A stretch of DNA of 52,504 bases from Alphaproteobacteria bacterium (GCA_016794305.1 JAEUKN010000008.1:1-52504); one strand, 5' to 3'; positions 41,539 to 50,748 are shown, counted from the first letter of the stretch. The notes: generated by a model from the letters alone, not told the origin. A program made the numbers and translations.

Positions 41539-41640
41539 AAGACCATTTTTGGTTTAGGTAGACTCAAAAAAATGGTCTATATATTTGTTTTATCGCATTT
41601 TTTTGCGATTAACCGGCTTCCGCTTAATCGCAAAATTCTA
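41539..41640 (+). repeat. Family A double-hairpin repeat after aroQ
   Basis: AAGACCATTTTTGGTTTAGG and TCAAAAAAATGGTCTA form hairpin one; hairpin two TTTTATCGCATTTTTTTGCG and CGCTTAATCGCAAAA follows, ending TTCTA. The second half has a changed stem, so this is an older copy. It starts ten bases after the aroQ stop and could act as its transcription end. Confidence 0.7.
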
Positions 41641-41754
41641 TAGCGCACTTGAGCCGCGAAGTTTCTTGGCTCAAAAACAGCCCCTAAAAACAATCCTAAA
41701 AAAAGCCGAATCTGTGCGGCTTGATCAAGTATCCGGGGTCCAGCTTCCGTATCA

Positions 41755-41780
41755 GGACCCCGCATCAAGTGCGGGGTTAC
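41755..41780. repeat. Small GC palindrome shared with 14.8 kb
   Basis: ACCCCGCATCAAGTGCGGGGTTAC is an inverted copy of GTAACCCCGCACTTGATGCG found from 14770. The CCCCGCA/TGCGGGG stem with five-base loop is a dispersed palindrome of the REP type. The gap 41530-41930 otherwise holds only the family A copy and two small hairpins (GAGCC/GGCTC near 41650 and AAGCCG/CGGCTT near 41703). Confidence 0.5.
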
Positions 41781-41930
41781 GAAATTTGACGGATGGTGAG
41801 GCGGCCGGGTCGATTTTTGCTCAGGCTTTGACATTTTGATGATTTTTGAGTAATCAATACTCACGCAGTTGCGCATCTTGAACATGCAGGCTGCTTGTGA
41901 CAAATTTGACGTGAAGATTTAACGAAAGAT

Positions 41931-42407
41931 ATGTGTATGAAAATCGATGCAGACTCTATTCGCCAATTGGCGGATCTTTTGAACGAGACCGGATTGAACG
42001 AGATTGAAGTCTCTGAAGGGGAGAGCGTGATCCGCGTGTCCAAAGGTGCGCCCATGGCCGCCATGCACGCGCCCGCACATATCGTGCCCAATGTGGCCGG
42101 CATGATGCCCTCTGACCCCACCATCCCGCAGGCTGCGAGCCTCGCGCCGCCCTCATCCATTGCGGCCAATCATCCGGGGGCCGTGACCTCGCCCATGGTT
42201 GGCACGGCCTATATGTCTTCGGAACCCAAGGCTGCGCCGTTTGTGAGTAAGGGTACAAGCGTGAAAGAAGGCGATACGTTGTTGATCATTGAAGCCATGA
42301 AGGTCATGAACGCCATTAAGGCCCCCAAATCCGGCACCGTGACCCAAATTTTGGTGGATAACGGCCAACCGGTTGAGTTTGGCGAAGTCCTGATGGTTGT
42401 GGAATAA
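41931..42407 (+). CDS. accB: Acetyl-CoA carboxylase biotin carboxyl carrier protein (AccB)
   Basis: 158 residues. The N-terminal part (IRQLADLLNETGLNEIEVSE) is the usual AccB helix-strand region, followed by a Pro/Ala-rich linker and the biotinyl domain of about 80 residues with EAMKVMN; the modified lysine is Lys124. Carries the carboxyl group from biotin carboxylase to the transferase in fatty acid synthesis. It starts ATG-TGT-ATG; either ATG may serve. accC follows after 37 bases. Confidence 0.96.
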   Translation: MCMKIDADSIRQLADLLNETGLNEIEVSEGESVIRVSKGAPMAAMHAPAHIVPNVAGMMPSDPTIPQAASLAPPSSIAANHPGAVTSPMVGTAYMSSEPKAAPFVSKGTSVKEGDTLLIIEAMKVMNAIKAPKSGTVTQILVDNGQPVEFGEVLMVVE

Positions 42408-42444
42408 AACGCATCCTTTTTTCGTGTCATGATCAAAAGGTAAA

Positions 42445-43803
42445 ATGATGTTTAAAAAAATCCTGATTGCCAATCGCGGCGAAATCGCCCTTCGAATTGT
42501 GCGCGCCTGTAAGGAAATGGGCATTCAAACCGTGGCCATTCATTCCACCGCCGATGCCAATGCTATGGCGGTGCGGTTGGCGGATGAAAGCGTGTGTATT
42601 GGCCCGCCGCAATCACGCGATAGCTATCTGAATATTCATGCGATTTTGAGTGCCGCCGCCCTGACCGGTGCCGATGCCATTCATCCAGGCTATGGGTTCC
42701 TCTCAGAAAATGCGCAATTTGCAAGAATGGTGGAGGAGCACGGATTTACTTTTATCGGCCCGAAGCCCGAACATATCGACACAATGGGCGATAAGGTCAT
42801 GGCCAAACAAACGGCGCAAAAATTGGGCTTGCCGGTTATTCCCGGCTCCCCCGGTGCGGTGGAGGACGCTGAATCTGGCCTGAAAATGGCGGTTGAGATG
42901 GGATTCCCCATATTGATCAAGGCAGCCTCAGGCGGCGGCGGACGCGGCATGAAGGTCGTGCATCAGGAAAGCGAATTTGTGGAGCAATATAAAACCGCCC
43001 GCACCGAAGCCAAAGCCAATTTCGGCGATGACACGGTGTATATGGAGAAATATTTGGGCCAACCGCGCCATATTGAAATCCAGATTTTTGGCGATAAACA
43101 CGGTAACGCCATCCATTTGGGCGAGCGTGATTGTTCCACCCAACGCCGCCACCAAAAGGTGGTGGAGGAAGCGCCCTCTCCGGCCCTCACCGCCGAAGCC
43201 CGCAGGGAAATCGGTGAACGCACAGCCGAGATGATTCGCCAAATGGGCTATGTCGGGGCGGGAACCATTGAATTTTTGTGGGAAAACGGCAAATTTTACT
43301 TCATGGAAATGAATACGCGGATTCAGGTGGAACATCCGGTCACCGAAATGCTCACGGGGCTTGACCTCATCGCCGAACAAATTCGGGTGGCTGCGGGTGA
43401 AAAACTCTCCGTAACCCAGGACCAAGTCGGCTTTAACGGCCACGCGATGGAGGTGCGGATCAATGCCGAAGACCCCGAAACCTTTATTCCCTCCCCCGGT
43501 GAGATTAAAATGCTGCATGTGGCCGGGGGCCTTGGCGTGCGGATCGATAGCGCGGTTTATAGCGGCTATAAAATTCCGCCCTATTACGACTCAATGGTGG
43601 GTAAACTCATCGTTCACGGTAAAAACCGCGCCGAATGTATTGCCCGCATGAAACGCGCCATCGGCGAAACCGTGGTGGACGGCGTAAAAACCACTCTCCC
43701 GCTGCATCTATGGATTTTGGAACAACCGGAATTTGTCAGCGGCCAATATAATATCCATTGGTTGGAGAAAAAATTAGCGGCCAAAAATGCTCAAAAGGAA
43801 TAA
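42445..43803 (+). CDS. accC: Acetyl-CoA carboxylase biotin carboxylase subunit (AccC)
   Basis: 452-residue ATP-grasp enzyme that carboxylates the biotin of Acc[21 protein letters not shown] is the family start. Also [29 protein letters not shown] (ATP-binding glycine loop near 160-175), [34 protein letters not shown] and the C-terminal [19 protein letters not shown]. Complete with all active-site residues that can be checked by eye. Convergent with pilU four bases downstream. Confidence 0.97.
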   Translation: MMFKKILIANRGEIALRIVRACKEMGIQTVAIHSTADANAMAVRLADESVCIGPPQSRDSYLNIHAILSAAALTGADAIHPGYGFLSENAQFARMVEEHGFTFIGPKPEHIDTMGDKVMAKQTAQKLGLPVIPGSPGAVEDAESGLKMAVEMGFPILIKAASGGGGRGMKVVHQESEFVEQYKTARTEAKANFGDDTVYMEKYLGQPRHIEIQIFGDKHGNAIHLGERDCSTQRRHQKVVEEAPSPALTAEARREIGERTAEMIRQMGYVGAGTIEFLWENGKFYFMEMNTRIQVEHPVTEMLTGLDLIAEQIRVAAGEKLSVTQDQVGFNGHAMEVRINAEDPETFIPSPGEIKMLHVAGGLGVRIDSAVYSGYKIPPYYDSMVGKLIVHGKNRAECIARMKRAIGETVVDGVKTTLPLHLWILEQPEFVSGQYNIHWLEKKLAAKNAQKE

Positions 43804-43807
43804 ATCA

Positions 43808-44935
43808 TTATTCCGTCATGGTCAGGAGCGAGGTATCCATGCTCACGAGGCCGGTGGGGCCTTGGCCGAGCTTCATTTGTTGGATTTTGAGTTTCATATC
43901 GGTCGGCATGTCGCTTTGGGAGAGCGCGACCTCTTCGGAAATCAGTCCGGTACGATATAAATAGAGCAAAGATTGATCAAAGGTACACATGCCGTTGCTA
44001 TGGTTGGATTGCATGACATCCTTGATTTTGGCGATTTTGCCCTCCATGATCAGTTCACGAATTAGGCCTTGATTGAGCATAATTTCCAGGGCCGCCGTCA
44101 CTTTTCCGCGAATCGTGGGAATGAGTCGTTGCGAAATTATCGCCTTTAAATTTGTGGCAAGGTTGAGCCGCACCTGTTGATGCATATCTTCGTTAAAGAG
44201 ATTCACGATCCGCTCAATCGCCTGATACGCATTGTTGGTGTGAATGGTGGCCAGGCACAAATGCCCCGTTTCGGCCACGGTTAGGGCTTGCTCCATCACT
44301 TCGCGGTCCCTGATCTCCCCCACCAAAATCACATCGGGGCGCTGGCGCAGCGCGTTTTTGAGTGCCGTGGCGTAACTTTCGGTATCAACACCGACTTCGC
44401 GTTGCGACACCACGCATTTCTTATGGTCATGGTAATATTCAATCGGGTCTTCGATGGTGATGATATGGCCCGGGGCCTGGCCGTTGCGGTAATCAATCAT
44501 TGAGGCCAAAGTCGTGGATTTCCCCGATCCGGTCATCCCGGTGAGCAAAATCAACCCGCGCTTGGTTATTGATAATTGTTTCATAATTGGCGGCAGGCGC
44601 AATTCTTCAAAACTAGGAATGCGAGAGATAATGCGGCGAATAACCATCGCCGGATGTTGGCGTTGCTGCATTAAATTTAGTCGAAAGCGGCCATGGCTGC
44701 TGAGGTCAATCGCGGCATTCATTTCCAACTTTGATTCAAAATCCCGGCGTTGGCGCGTGGTAAGAATGGTTGAGAGAATTTCATTGATATCCTGAATCGT
44801 GAGTTGCCTGTCCGTGATCGGAATCATCGCATCATCAATGCGCAATGCCGGCGGAAACCCCACGGTCAGGTATAAATCACTGGCGTTACGGTGATTCATT
44901 TCCATGAGGTAGGTATAAATCAGCGGTTCGGTCAA
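43808..44935 (-). CDS. pilU: PilU-type pilus retraction ATPase
   Basis: 375-residue member of the PilT/PilU family of T4 pilus motors. NHRNASDLYLTVGFPPAL near 14-31, P-loop GMTGSGKSTT near 134-143, VAETGHLCLATIHTNNAYQAIE, Walker B VILVGEIRDREVM. PilU and PilT differ little; PilU is preferred because the longer gene upstream has the better PilT ending and they usually occur in this order. PilU assists PilT in retraction and needs it. It overlaps the pilT stop by four bases. The rest of the type IVa assembly genes are not in the window. Confidence 0.88.
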   Translation of the reverse strand: MTEPLIYTYLMEMNHRNASDLYLTVGFPPALRIDDAMIPITDRQLTIQDINEILSTILTTRQRRDFESKLEMNAAIDLSSHGRFRLNLMQQRQHPAMVIRRIISRIPSFEELRLPPIMKQLSITKRGLILLTGMTGSGKSTTLASMIDYRNGQAPGHIITIEDPIEYYHDHKKCVVSQREVGVDTESYATALKNALRQRPDVILVGEIRDREVMEQALTVAETGHLCLATIHTNNAYQAIERIVNLFNEDMHQQVRLNLATNLKAIISQRLIPTIRGKVTAALEIMLNQGLIRELIMEGKIAKIKDVMQSNHSNGMCTFDQSLLYLYRTGLISEEVALSQSDMPTDMKLKIQQMKLGQGPTGLVSMDTSLLTMTE

Positions 44936-46095
44936 AATGAATAACCTTCCTCAATATTGATCGGTTGAGTTTCCTGGGATGATGTGCGTTTGACGCGTGA
45001 ATTGGATTGCGGGCCTTGCTGAGTTGCCTGATCATGTGCGCCATTATCCATACCGCCGTCATCATCAGACGCCTTCATCAATGCGCCTCTGGCTTCTTCT
45101 TCGTCAATCAAACCTTGCTCTAACAAGCTTTTGATCGAATCCTCCATCGTGATCATACCGTATCGCGATCCGGTTTGAATCATTGAATACATTTGCGGAA
45201 TTTGATTTTCGCGGATCAGGTTGCGCACCGCGTTGGTGCCCACCAAAATCTCAAACGCCGCGATACGTCCCTGCCCGCCCTTACGCCGCAGCAAAGTCTG
45301 GGCCACAACGCCCTGCAATGAGCTTGAGAGCATCGCCCTGATCATCTCTTTATCCCCCGTAGGAAAGACGTCAATAATACGGTCAATGGTTTTTGCGGCC
45401 GAGTTAGAGTGCAAGGTCCCAAACACCAAGTGCCCCGTTTCCGCAGCGGTTAGTGCCAGTGAGATGGTTTCATGGTCGCGCATCTCCCCCACCAAAATCA
45501 CATCCGGATCTTCCCGCAATGCGCTTTTCAGGGCGCGGGAAAAACTATGCGTGTCATTGCCGAGCTCACGGTGATTGATCAGTGCCTTTTTAGAGCTGTG
45601 AAAAAACTCCACCGGGTCTTCAACCGTTAAAATATGTTTGGGCATGGTTTCATTAATATGGTTGACCATAGAGGCCAAAGTCGTGGATTTCCCCGATCCT
45701 GTGGGGCCGGTGACCAGAATAATTCCTTTTTCCAACTCCGAAAAACGCTTCATGACGGGGGGCAAATCAAGCTCTTGCATCGTCGGCACAACCGATGGAA
45801 TGGTCCGAAACACCGCCGCGGTTCCGTTACGATTGGTAAAGGCGTTCACACGAAATCGCGCCTTTTCCCCAAAGGAAATCGCAAAGTCCAGTTCAAGATT
45901 TTTTTCATACTCCGCCCGCTGCTCATCGGTCATGATGGAATAAAGCATCGCACGAATTTGATCATTGGTCAGCGGTTCAGCCTTTAACCGCTTCAAATTC
46001 CCATACACACGCACAATGGGCGGGTTCATCGCACTTAAATGCAAATCCGAAGCGTTGTTTTGCATCACAAACGCCAAAAGCTGGGTGATATCCAT
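44932..46095 (-). CDS. pilT: PilT-type pilus retraction ATPase
   Basis: 387 residues from ATG 46095, chosen because DITQLLAFVMQNNASDLHLS is the PilT N-terminus and GGGAG lies upstream; a longer frame to 46197 runs through a family B terminus (AGAACCTGTTCCTGG, 46118-46132) and is not conserved. P-loop TGPTGSGKSTT, VEDPVEFFHSSKKALINHRE, Walker B DVILVGEMRDHETISLALTAAETGHLVFGTLHSNSA, and AIRNLIRE-like C-terminal motif (AVRNLIREN QIPQMYSMIQ). A Gln/Ser-rich tail of about 40 residues follows. Drives pilus retraction for twitching; could serve the R64-type pili in this window or a type IVa system elsewhere. Confidence 0.92.
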   Translation of the reverse strand: MDITQLLAFVMQNNASDLHLSAMNPPIVRVYGNLKRLKAEPLTNDQIRAMLYSIMTDEQRAEYEKNLELDFAISFGEKARFRVNAFTNRNGTAAVFRTIPSVVPTMQELDLPPVMKRFSELEKGIILVTGPTGSGKSTTLASMVNHINETMPKHILTVEDPVEFFHSSKKALINHRELGNDTHSFSRALKSALREDPDVILVGEMRDHETISLALTAAETGHLVFGTLHSNSAAKTIDRIIDVFPTGDKEMIRAMLSSSLQGVVAQTLLRRKGGQGRIAAFEILVGTNAVRNLIRENQIPQMYSMIQTGSRYGMITMEDSIKSLLEQGLIDEEEARGALMKASDDDGGMDNGAHDQATQQGPQSNSRVKRTSSQETQPINIEEGYSF

Positions 46096-46240
46096 CGTTA
46101 TAAACTCCCATTTCTTAAGAACCTGTTCCTGGAACTTGCTTACAATCTCAACTTCTGCATACAGCATGGTCCCATTATTTTTACCTGAAAAAAGCAAAGG
46201 GAAAGTAAATTTTACAAAGAAAATTATGTTTTTGAGTCTC

Positions 46241-46269
46241 TTGACACAGATTTTTATACTTAATTTATA
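46241..46269 (+). promoter_or_regulatory. Sigma-70-type promoter candidate before the cation efflux gene
   Basis: TTGACA at 46241-46246, 17 bases and TTTATA at 46264-46269. It faces the efflux gene, leaving a leader of about 210 bases. The leader contains GGAAGGACGGCATG at about 46279, a possible 16-codon frame. The gap 46096-46486 otherwise shows only the family B terminus near pilT. Confidence 0.4.
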
Positions 46270-46486
46270 CCCTAAATTTATAGGAAGGACGGCATGTTAT
46301 TCCCGCTTTATCACACACTGCGAAGGTTTGAATTTCATTGGTAAGGCGACTCAAAAAATGTTAGTAAATTCTTCATGACTGCACCAGATATCACTCATTA
46401 TATTTCAGTGTGGCAATGAATGATGAGAACGCACGAACAGACCCTCAAAGTACAGTGGACCTTATAAAATAGTGGGAGCAAAATCA

Positions 46487-47443
46487 ATGATCACTCAGCT
46501 GCGGCAGAAATTTCACGACAATCCGGCGATGATCGGGTCAATCATCACTGTGACTTGCGTGATTGTCATTGTGGTGGTGAAGGCTGTGGCGCTTTATCTT
46601 AGCCATTCTGCCGCGGTGCTGTCATCCTTTGTTGATTCGCTTTCTGATATTGGTCTTTCGCTCATGACATTGTTGGCTATTCGTTGGTCGATGAAGCCGG
46701 CGGATGAAGATCACCGATTCGGTCATGGAAAAATTGAAGGCATTTCTGCTTTGATACAGGCGGCATTCCTCATGGGGGGCGGCGCGTTTTTGTTGTTAGA
46801 GGCATTTGGCCGTTTGTTGAATCCTGAGGCTATGTCTCATCACGCGCTCACACTCGCCTTGATGGGGTTTTCGGTGCTGTTGTCACTGGTGATTTCAAAG
46901 GTGCAGCATCTGGGCGCGGAGAAGAGCGGATCACTGGCGGTCAAGGCCGATGCGCTCCATTACTCCACCGATACGGCAATTAATGCGGGCGTTTTTATAG
47001 TGGTCTTGATGGATATGGTGGGATGGAGCACACCGTGGCTTGATCCGTTATGCGCATTGGTGGTGGCGGGATTAATGGCGCGCGCAGCCTATCACATTGC
47101 CTGTAGTTCCTTTGCGATGCTGATGGACCAGGAGCTCCCGGGGGATATCAGATCGCGCATTATCGCCCTGATTCGCTCTCACCCGCAATGCAAGGGCGCG
47201 CATGACGTGCGCACCACTATTTCCGGCACCAAATACATGATTTCTTTTGATATGGAGGTGGAGGGGGAGCTGAGCCTGCGCGCCGCCCATCATGTCGCGC
47301 GTGAAGTTGAACAGGCGTTGTTAAAAGAATTTGAAAATGCCGAAATTATGATTCACCTTGATCCGTTTGGCGACATTGAAGATAGCCGCCATCACATGAT
47401 GCACTCCTTGAAATCGGAAGCGAATCATGATCATTCTGTGTGA
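46487..47443 (+). CDS. fieF: Cation diffusion facilitator (FieF-type)
   Basis: 318-residue efflux pump for divalent metal ions (Zn, Fe or similar). Six membrane segments and a C-terminal ferredoxin-like cytoplasmic domain. Metal-site pairs are present: VDSLSD (DxxxD) in segment two and HYSTD (HxxxD) in segment five; DHRFGHGKIEGISAL is the conserved loop. The start ATG 46487 has GGGAG eight bases upstream; a GTG 15 bases earlier is less likely. The last 17 bases overlap the start of the glucokinase gene. Metal choice cannot be read with certainty. Confidence 0.92.
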   Translation: MITQLRQKFHDNPAMIGSIITVTCVIVIVVVKAVALYLSHSAAVLSSFVDSLSDIGLSLMTLLAIRWSMKPADEDHRFGHGKIEGISALIQAAFLMGGGAFLLLEAFGRLLNPEAMSHHALTLALMGFSVLLSLVISKVQHLGAEKSGSLAVKADALHYSTDTAINAGVFIVVLMDMVGWSTPWLDPLCALVVAGLMARAAYHIACSSFAMLMDQELPGDIRSRIIALIRSHPQCKGAHDVRTTISGTKYMISFDMEVEGELSLRAAHHVAREVEQALLKEFENAEIMIHLDPFGDIEDSRHHMMHSLKSEANHDHSV

Positions 47444-48428
47444 TATGGGGGGGACCCATGTGCGATTCGCACATATAGATAAATCGCGATTCGCACATAT
47501 AACTGACCTGCGTTTTGCACATATAGATAAATCGCGGTTCGCACATATAGATGAAAAAAGCGAAATCCTTAATCCGCAAAAGCTTAAAATTGCCGACTAT
47601 CCAAGTTTCGATGCGGCTCTGGACGATTACCTGAAGGGAGTGGGTATAAACCGCGCGGAGGTCAGCGAGCTTCGTATGGCGCTCGGCAATCGCAATCCGT
47701 GGAGCCATCTGGCAGAGCAAACGCGCGCACTTTGCCCCCAATGCCGTTATTCGGAAATCAATGATTTCGCCGCAAATGCCAATGGAATTGCGCTATTCCC
47801 GCAATCTCCCTTGCGGGTTTTGCGGGCGGGGGAGTGTGAGAAAGTTCCGCCCCATGCCACGCGCGTGGTGATCGGCCCGGGGACCGGGACGGGGCTTGCC
47901 TATATCCTCGATACGCCGCACGGCCCGTATGTCCAGCGCACCCACGGCGCACATATCGCACCGGCGTTCTTAAGCACCGAGCATAGCGAATTATTTGCCG
48001 CCGTTCACACGCGCCGCGCCCTCTCAAGCCAAATGATTTATGAAGACATCCTCTCCGGCCCCGGATTATGGGCGTTATATACTGAAATTTTGGACCGTGG
48101 AACGGGGATAACATCCCCGATTTACACCGATACGTACGACCTTATTTTACGCGGCAAAAATGACGAAATCGCGCAACAATCAATCCGTATTTTCCTTGAG
48201 ATTTTCGGCAGTTTTGCGGCGCAATCCGTGGCATATGGCTATGGTTACGGCGGAGTTTACTTGACGGGCGGCGTTACGGATGTGTTGATGAGCGCGGGCA
48301 GCTTTGATCTTCGTCATTTCCTGAAATTCTACGATTTGGATTATGTGCCCATTGTAAAAGCTCATGTTGCCGCCACCCCGATTTATTGGGTTGATGATCC
48401 CTTTATCGCCCTAAAGGGATTGTTATAG
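47427..48428 (+). CDS. glk: Glucokinase-family sugar kinase with inserted tandem repeat
   Basis: 333 residues, bacterial Glk/ROK-related ASKHA fold. ATP loop LCDMGGTHVRFA at 4-15, catalytic Asp in INDFAANANGIAL, GPGTGTGLAYI near 152-162, LSGPGLWALYTEI and a terminal VYLTGGVTDVL. Two oddities: in E. coli Glk a Glu-Gly-Gly-His contacts the sugar, here THGAH, so Glu is replaced; and right after the ATP loop there are four 8-residue repeats RFAHIDKS/RFAHITDL (about 13-44), encoded by a 24 bp tandem repeat. The enzyme likely binds a sugar, but its substrate may not be glucose. It overlaps fieF by 17 bases. Confidence 0.82.
   Translation: MIILCDMGGTHVRFAHIDKSRFAHITDLRFAHIDKSRFAHIDEKSEILNPQKLKIADYPSFDAALDDYLKGVGINRAEVSELRMALGNRNPWSHLAEQTRALCPQCRYSEINDFAANANGIALFPQSPLRVLRAGECEKVPPHATRVVIGPGTGTGLAYILDTPHGPYVQRTHGAHIAPAFLSTEHSELFAAVHTRRALSSQMIYEDILSGPGLWALYTEILDRGTGITSPIYTDTYDLILRGKNDEIAQQSIRIFLEIFGSFAAQSVAYGYGYGGVYLTGGVTDVLMSAGSFDLRHFLKFYDLDYVPIVKAHVAATPIYWVDDPFIALKGLL
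47463..47558 (+). repeat. Four 24 bp tandem repeats inside the glucokinase gene
   Basis: Units start at 47463, 47487, 47511 and 47535. The core TTCGCACATATAGATAAATCG is repeated with small changes; the second unit has AACTGACCTG in place of GATAAATCG. Being in frame (24 bases = 8 codons) it adds RFAHIDKS repeats without shifting the frame. No spacers, so not CRISPR. Confidence 0.85.
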
Positions 48429-48486
48429 CCCTGTCCAAAACCCACGATCATTAAAAGAAGCAAAATCAGAACCACTGGAGGTCCCC

Positions 48487-49368
48487 ATGAAAAAAACAAA
48501 ATTATTACTCACCTGTTGTATGATTGCCGGAATTGCTGGATTTGTCCTGACTGCGCCGATCGAAGCCAAAGCGGAAACGGAGGCAAGAAAATCAGCTTAT
48601 GAGCGCGTAATTCAATCAGGAGTCTTGAAATGTGGTTATATTTCATGGCCTAATTTTATGGAGAAAGACCCAAATACCGGGCAATTTAGCGGATTGGATT
48701 ATGATTACACCAATGCAATTGCCGAAAGTTTAGATTTAAAAGTGGAATGGGCAATGGAGGTGAGTGCCGGATTGTCGGTGGAGGCCCTCAAAACCGGCAA
48801 AATTGATGCTATCTGCACAGCTGAAGGCCCGCTATTTCCTTCCACAACAAAATATCTCGCTTATTCCGAACCAATTGGATATTTCCCGTTCTTTCTTTAT
48901 GCACGGCAGGATGATGCGCGTTTCGATCATGACATTTCTAAGGCCAATGATGTGAACATAAAAATTGCCGTGGTCGATGGGGATATTTCAACTGAAATTG
49001 TCAAAACCTTCTTTCCACAGGCCACCCGGCACACTATGGCCCAAATGGCATCTCCGGCACAAATGTATATGGATGTCGCAACGAATAAGGCAGATTTGTT
49101 TATTGACGGCCCACTTTCAGTGGAAACCTTCATGCGCGAAAATCCCAACAAAATCAAAATGGTGAAACAGCAAAAGCCGTTAGCAGTGATCCCAAATACA
49201 TTCAGTGTTTTGCGAGGTGAGGAAGGGCGCGATTTGGTGGATATGCTCAATCAAGCTATTAAAAACCTCCGCAATAGCGGCAAGGAAGCTCAAATTCTGG
49301 CCAAATATTCTCATGGAAAAGAGATAAGCTTGCTCCCTGTTGCACCGGATTATAGCGATTTCAAATAA
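48487..49368 (+). CDS. Periplasmic solute-binding protein, amino-acid ABC transporter type
   Basis: 293 residues. Signal peptide (LLLTCCMIAGIAGFVLTAP, ending AKA) then the bacterial SBP family 3 fold: VIQSGVLKCGYISWPNFM, GLDYDYTNAIAESLDLKVEW near 78-97, LKTGKIDAICTAEGPLFPS and YFPFFLYARQDD. The family binds amino acids, opines or related small molecules. No permease or ATPase gene is next to it, so it may serve a transporter elsewhere or be a receptor. A GGAGG site precedes ATG 48487. Confidence 0.85.
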   Translation: MKKTKLLLTCCMIAGIAGFVLTAPIEAKAETEARKSAYERVIQSGVLKCGYISWPNFMEKDPNTGQFSGLDYDYTNAIAESLDLKVEWAMEVSAGLSVEALKTGKIDAICTAEGPLFPSTTKYLAYSEPIGYFPFFLYARQDDARFDHDISKANDVNIKIAVVDGDISTEIVKTFFPQATRHTMAQMASPAQMYMDVATNKADLFIDGPLSVETFMRENPNKIKMVKQQKPLAVIPNTFSVLRGEEGRDLVDMLNQAIKNLRNSGKEAQILAKYSHGKEISLLPVAPDYSDFK

Positions 49369-49440
49369 AAATCCCACAAGCCGTAATGCTGGCTCAGGGC
49401 TGCTGCGTCTCGGCTATAGTCATTTCTGTGAAAGGCATCT

Positions 49441-50748
49441 TCAATGGCTGTTGCTATGGCTATGCTCTTCAATCGCGTGATAAAGCTCTAAAAACTGGCA
49501 GGTTTCGGGGATGTCATGAACCCTTAGGATATCAATTTTCTCTCTCGCTGCATGGGCTGCGAACGCCAGCGACCCGCCCAAACGATCATGCACCCGGCAT
49601 TCCCGCCCCATCACATCGGCAATCAAGCGTTTACGCGATGCCCCAAGCATCATCCGCACCCCAAGATTTTTAAAACGGCCCAAATTATGCAACAATTTTA
49701 AATTATGATCCGTGGTCTTACCAAAGCCAATCCCGACATCAAGGATGAGCCGGTCAGGGTCAATATTCGATGCCGCACACAGGGCTATGCGTTGTTCAAA
49801 AAATTCATAGACTTCGCGCACCACATCGTCATAATGCGGGGCGTTTTGCATGGTTTGCGGCGTGTTTTGCATGTGCATCAACACAATATCCACATCCGAA
49901 TCGGCCACAATTGCGCGTGATTCCGCATCCTCCATGCCCGTGATATCATTGATTATCTGCACCCCTTTGGCAATGGCACGTTGCATGGTTTGGGGATGAT
50001 AGGTGTCAATGCTTAACCACGCACCGCAATCTTGTAACCCCTCCACCACCGGCACTATGCGTGCGCATTCTTCCTCAGCCGAAATCGGGGTGGCACCGGG
50101 GCGGGTTGATTCGCCGCCAATATCAATGATACCGGCCCCGTTTTCGATCATTTTCCGCGCCGCCGCAATGGCTGCCTGCGCATCAATATGTCGCCCGCCG
50201 TCCGAGAAACTATCGGGCGTGACGTTTAAAATTCCCATTAATTCAGGTTTATGAGAGAGCCGAATGGAGGTTGCGGACAGATCACTCTGCGGTAAAGCGC
50301 GCAGCATATCGCGCACCCCCGTGTGTAAAACCGGATGCACCCAGTTGGGCGCAATTTTATAAAGCGGCAAAAGCACAAAGGCACGGTGATGCATCCGCGG
50401 GTGCGGAAGCGTGAGAGAGTTATCCTCAATTACCTGAGCGTGATAATCCAGCAAATCAAGATCCAGAACTCTGGCGGCGTTTTTCACCGTTCGGACGCGG
50501 CCAAATTCGTGCTCCACCTCATGGAGCAGTTTCAAAAGCTCATGCGGCTCCAGATCAGTTTTAATCAGTGCCACCGCGTTTTGATACCATGGTTGATCGG
50601 AAATCGGCACCGGCGCCGTAGAAAAAATCGGAGAGCAAGAAAGGACTTCAATGCCGCGCGTCTTAAGGCATTCCAAAGATTTAAAAATTGCTTGTCGCGG
50701 CGTGCCAAAATGGCTTGAAAGGTTGGCACCAAGAGCAATGAGAATCAT
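49441..50748 (-). CDS. folKP: Fused HPPK-DHPS (FolK-FolP) folate enzyme
   Basis: 435 residues with two successive folate enzymes. Residues 1-155 are hydroxymethyl-dihydropterin pyrophosphokinase: LIALGANLSSHFGTPRQAI, FGRVRTVKNAARVLDLDLL (ATP/Mg motif DLDLL) and HPRMHHRAFVLLPL. Residues 165-430 are dihydropteroate synthase: MGILNVTPDSFSDGG, IIDIGGESTRPGATPIS, INDITG, LDVGIGFGKTTDHNL and GASRKRLI. The order matches the fusion known from fungi, plants and some intracellular bacteria; in most bacteria the genes are separate. The DHPS half is the sulfonamide target. It lies 15 bases downstream of nuoE. Confidence 0.94.
   Translation of the reverse strand: MILIALGANLSSHFGTPRQAIFKSLECLKTRGIEVLSCSPIFSTAPVPISDQPWYQNAVALIKTDLEPHELLKLLHEVEHEFGRVRTVKNAARVLDLDLLDYHAQVIEDNSLTLPHPRMHHRAFVLLPLYKIAPNWVHPVLHTGVRDMLRALPQSDLSATSIRLSHKPELMGILNVTPDSFSDGGRHIDAQAAIAAARKMIENGAGIIDIGGESTRPGATPISAEEECARIVPVVEGLQDCGAWLSIDTYHPQTMQRAIAKGVQIINDITGMEDAESRAIVADSDVDIVLMHMQNTPQTMQNAPHYDDVVREVYEFFEQRIALCAASNIDPDRLILDVGIGFGKTTDHNLKLLHNLGRFKNLGVRMMLGASRKRLIADVMGRECRVHDRLGGSLAFAAHAAREKIDILRVHDIPETCQFLELYHAIEEHSHSNSH

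Noticed and set aside
41585..41839. 84-codon plus-strand frame between aroQ and accB
   Set aside because: It runs through a family A repeat and small palindromes, with no ribosome site or family resemblance.
46096..46197. Longer N-terminus of PilT
   Set aside because: The extra 34 codons cross a family B repeat terminus and are unlike PilT; a good ribosome site lies at 46095.
47463..47558. 24 bp tandem repeats as a CRISPR array
   Set aside because: Units are contiguous without spacers and lie in frame inside the glucokinase gene.
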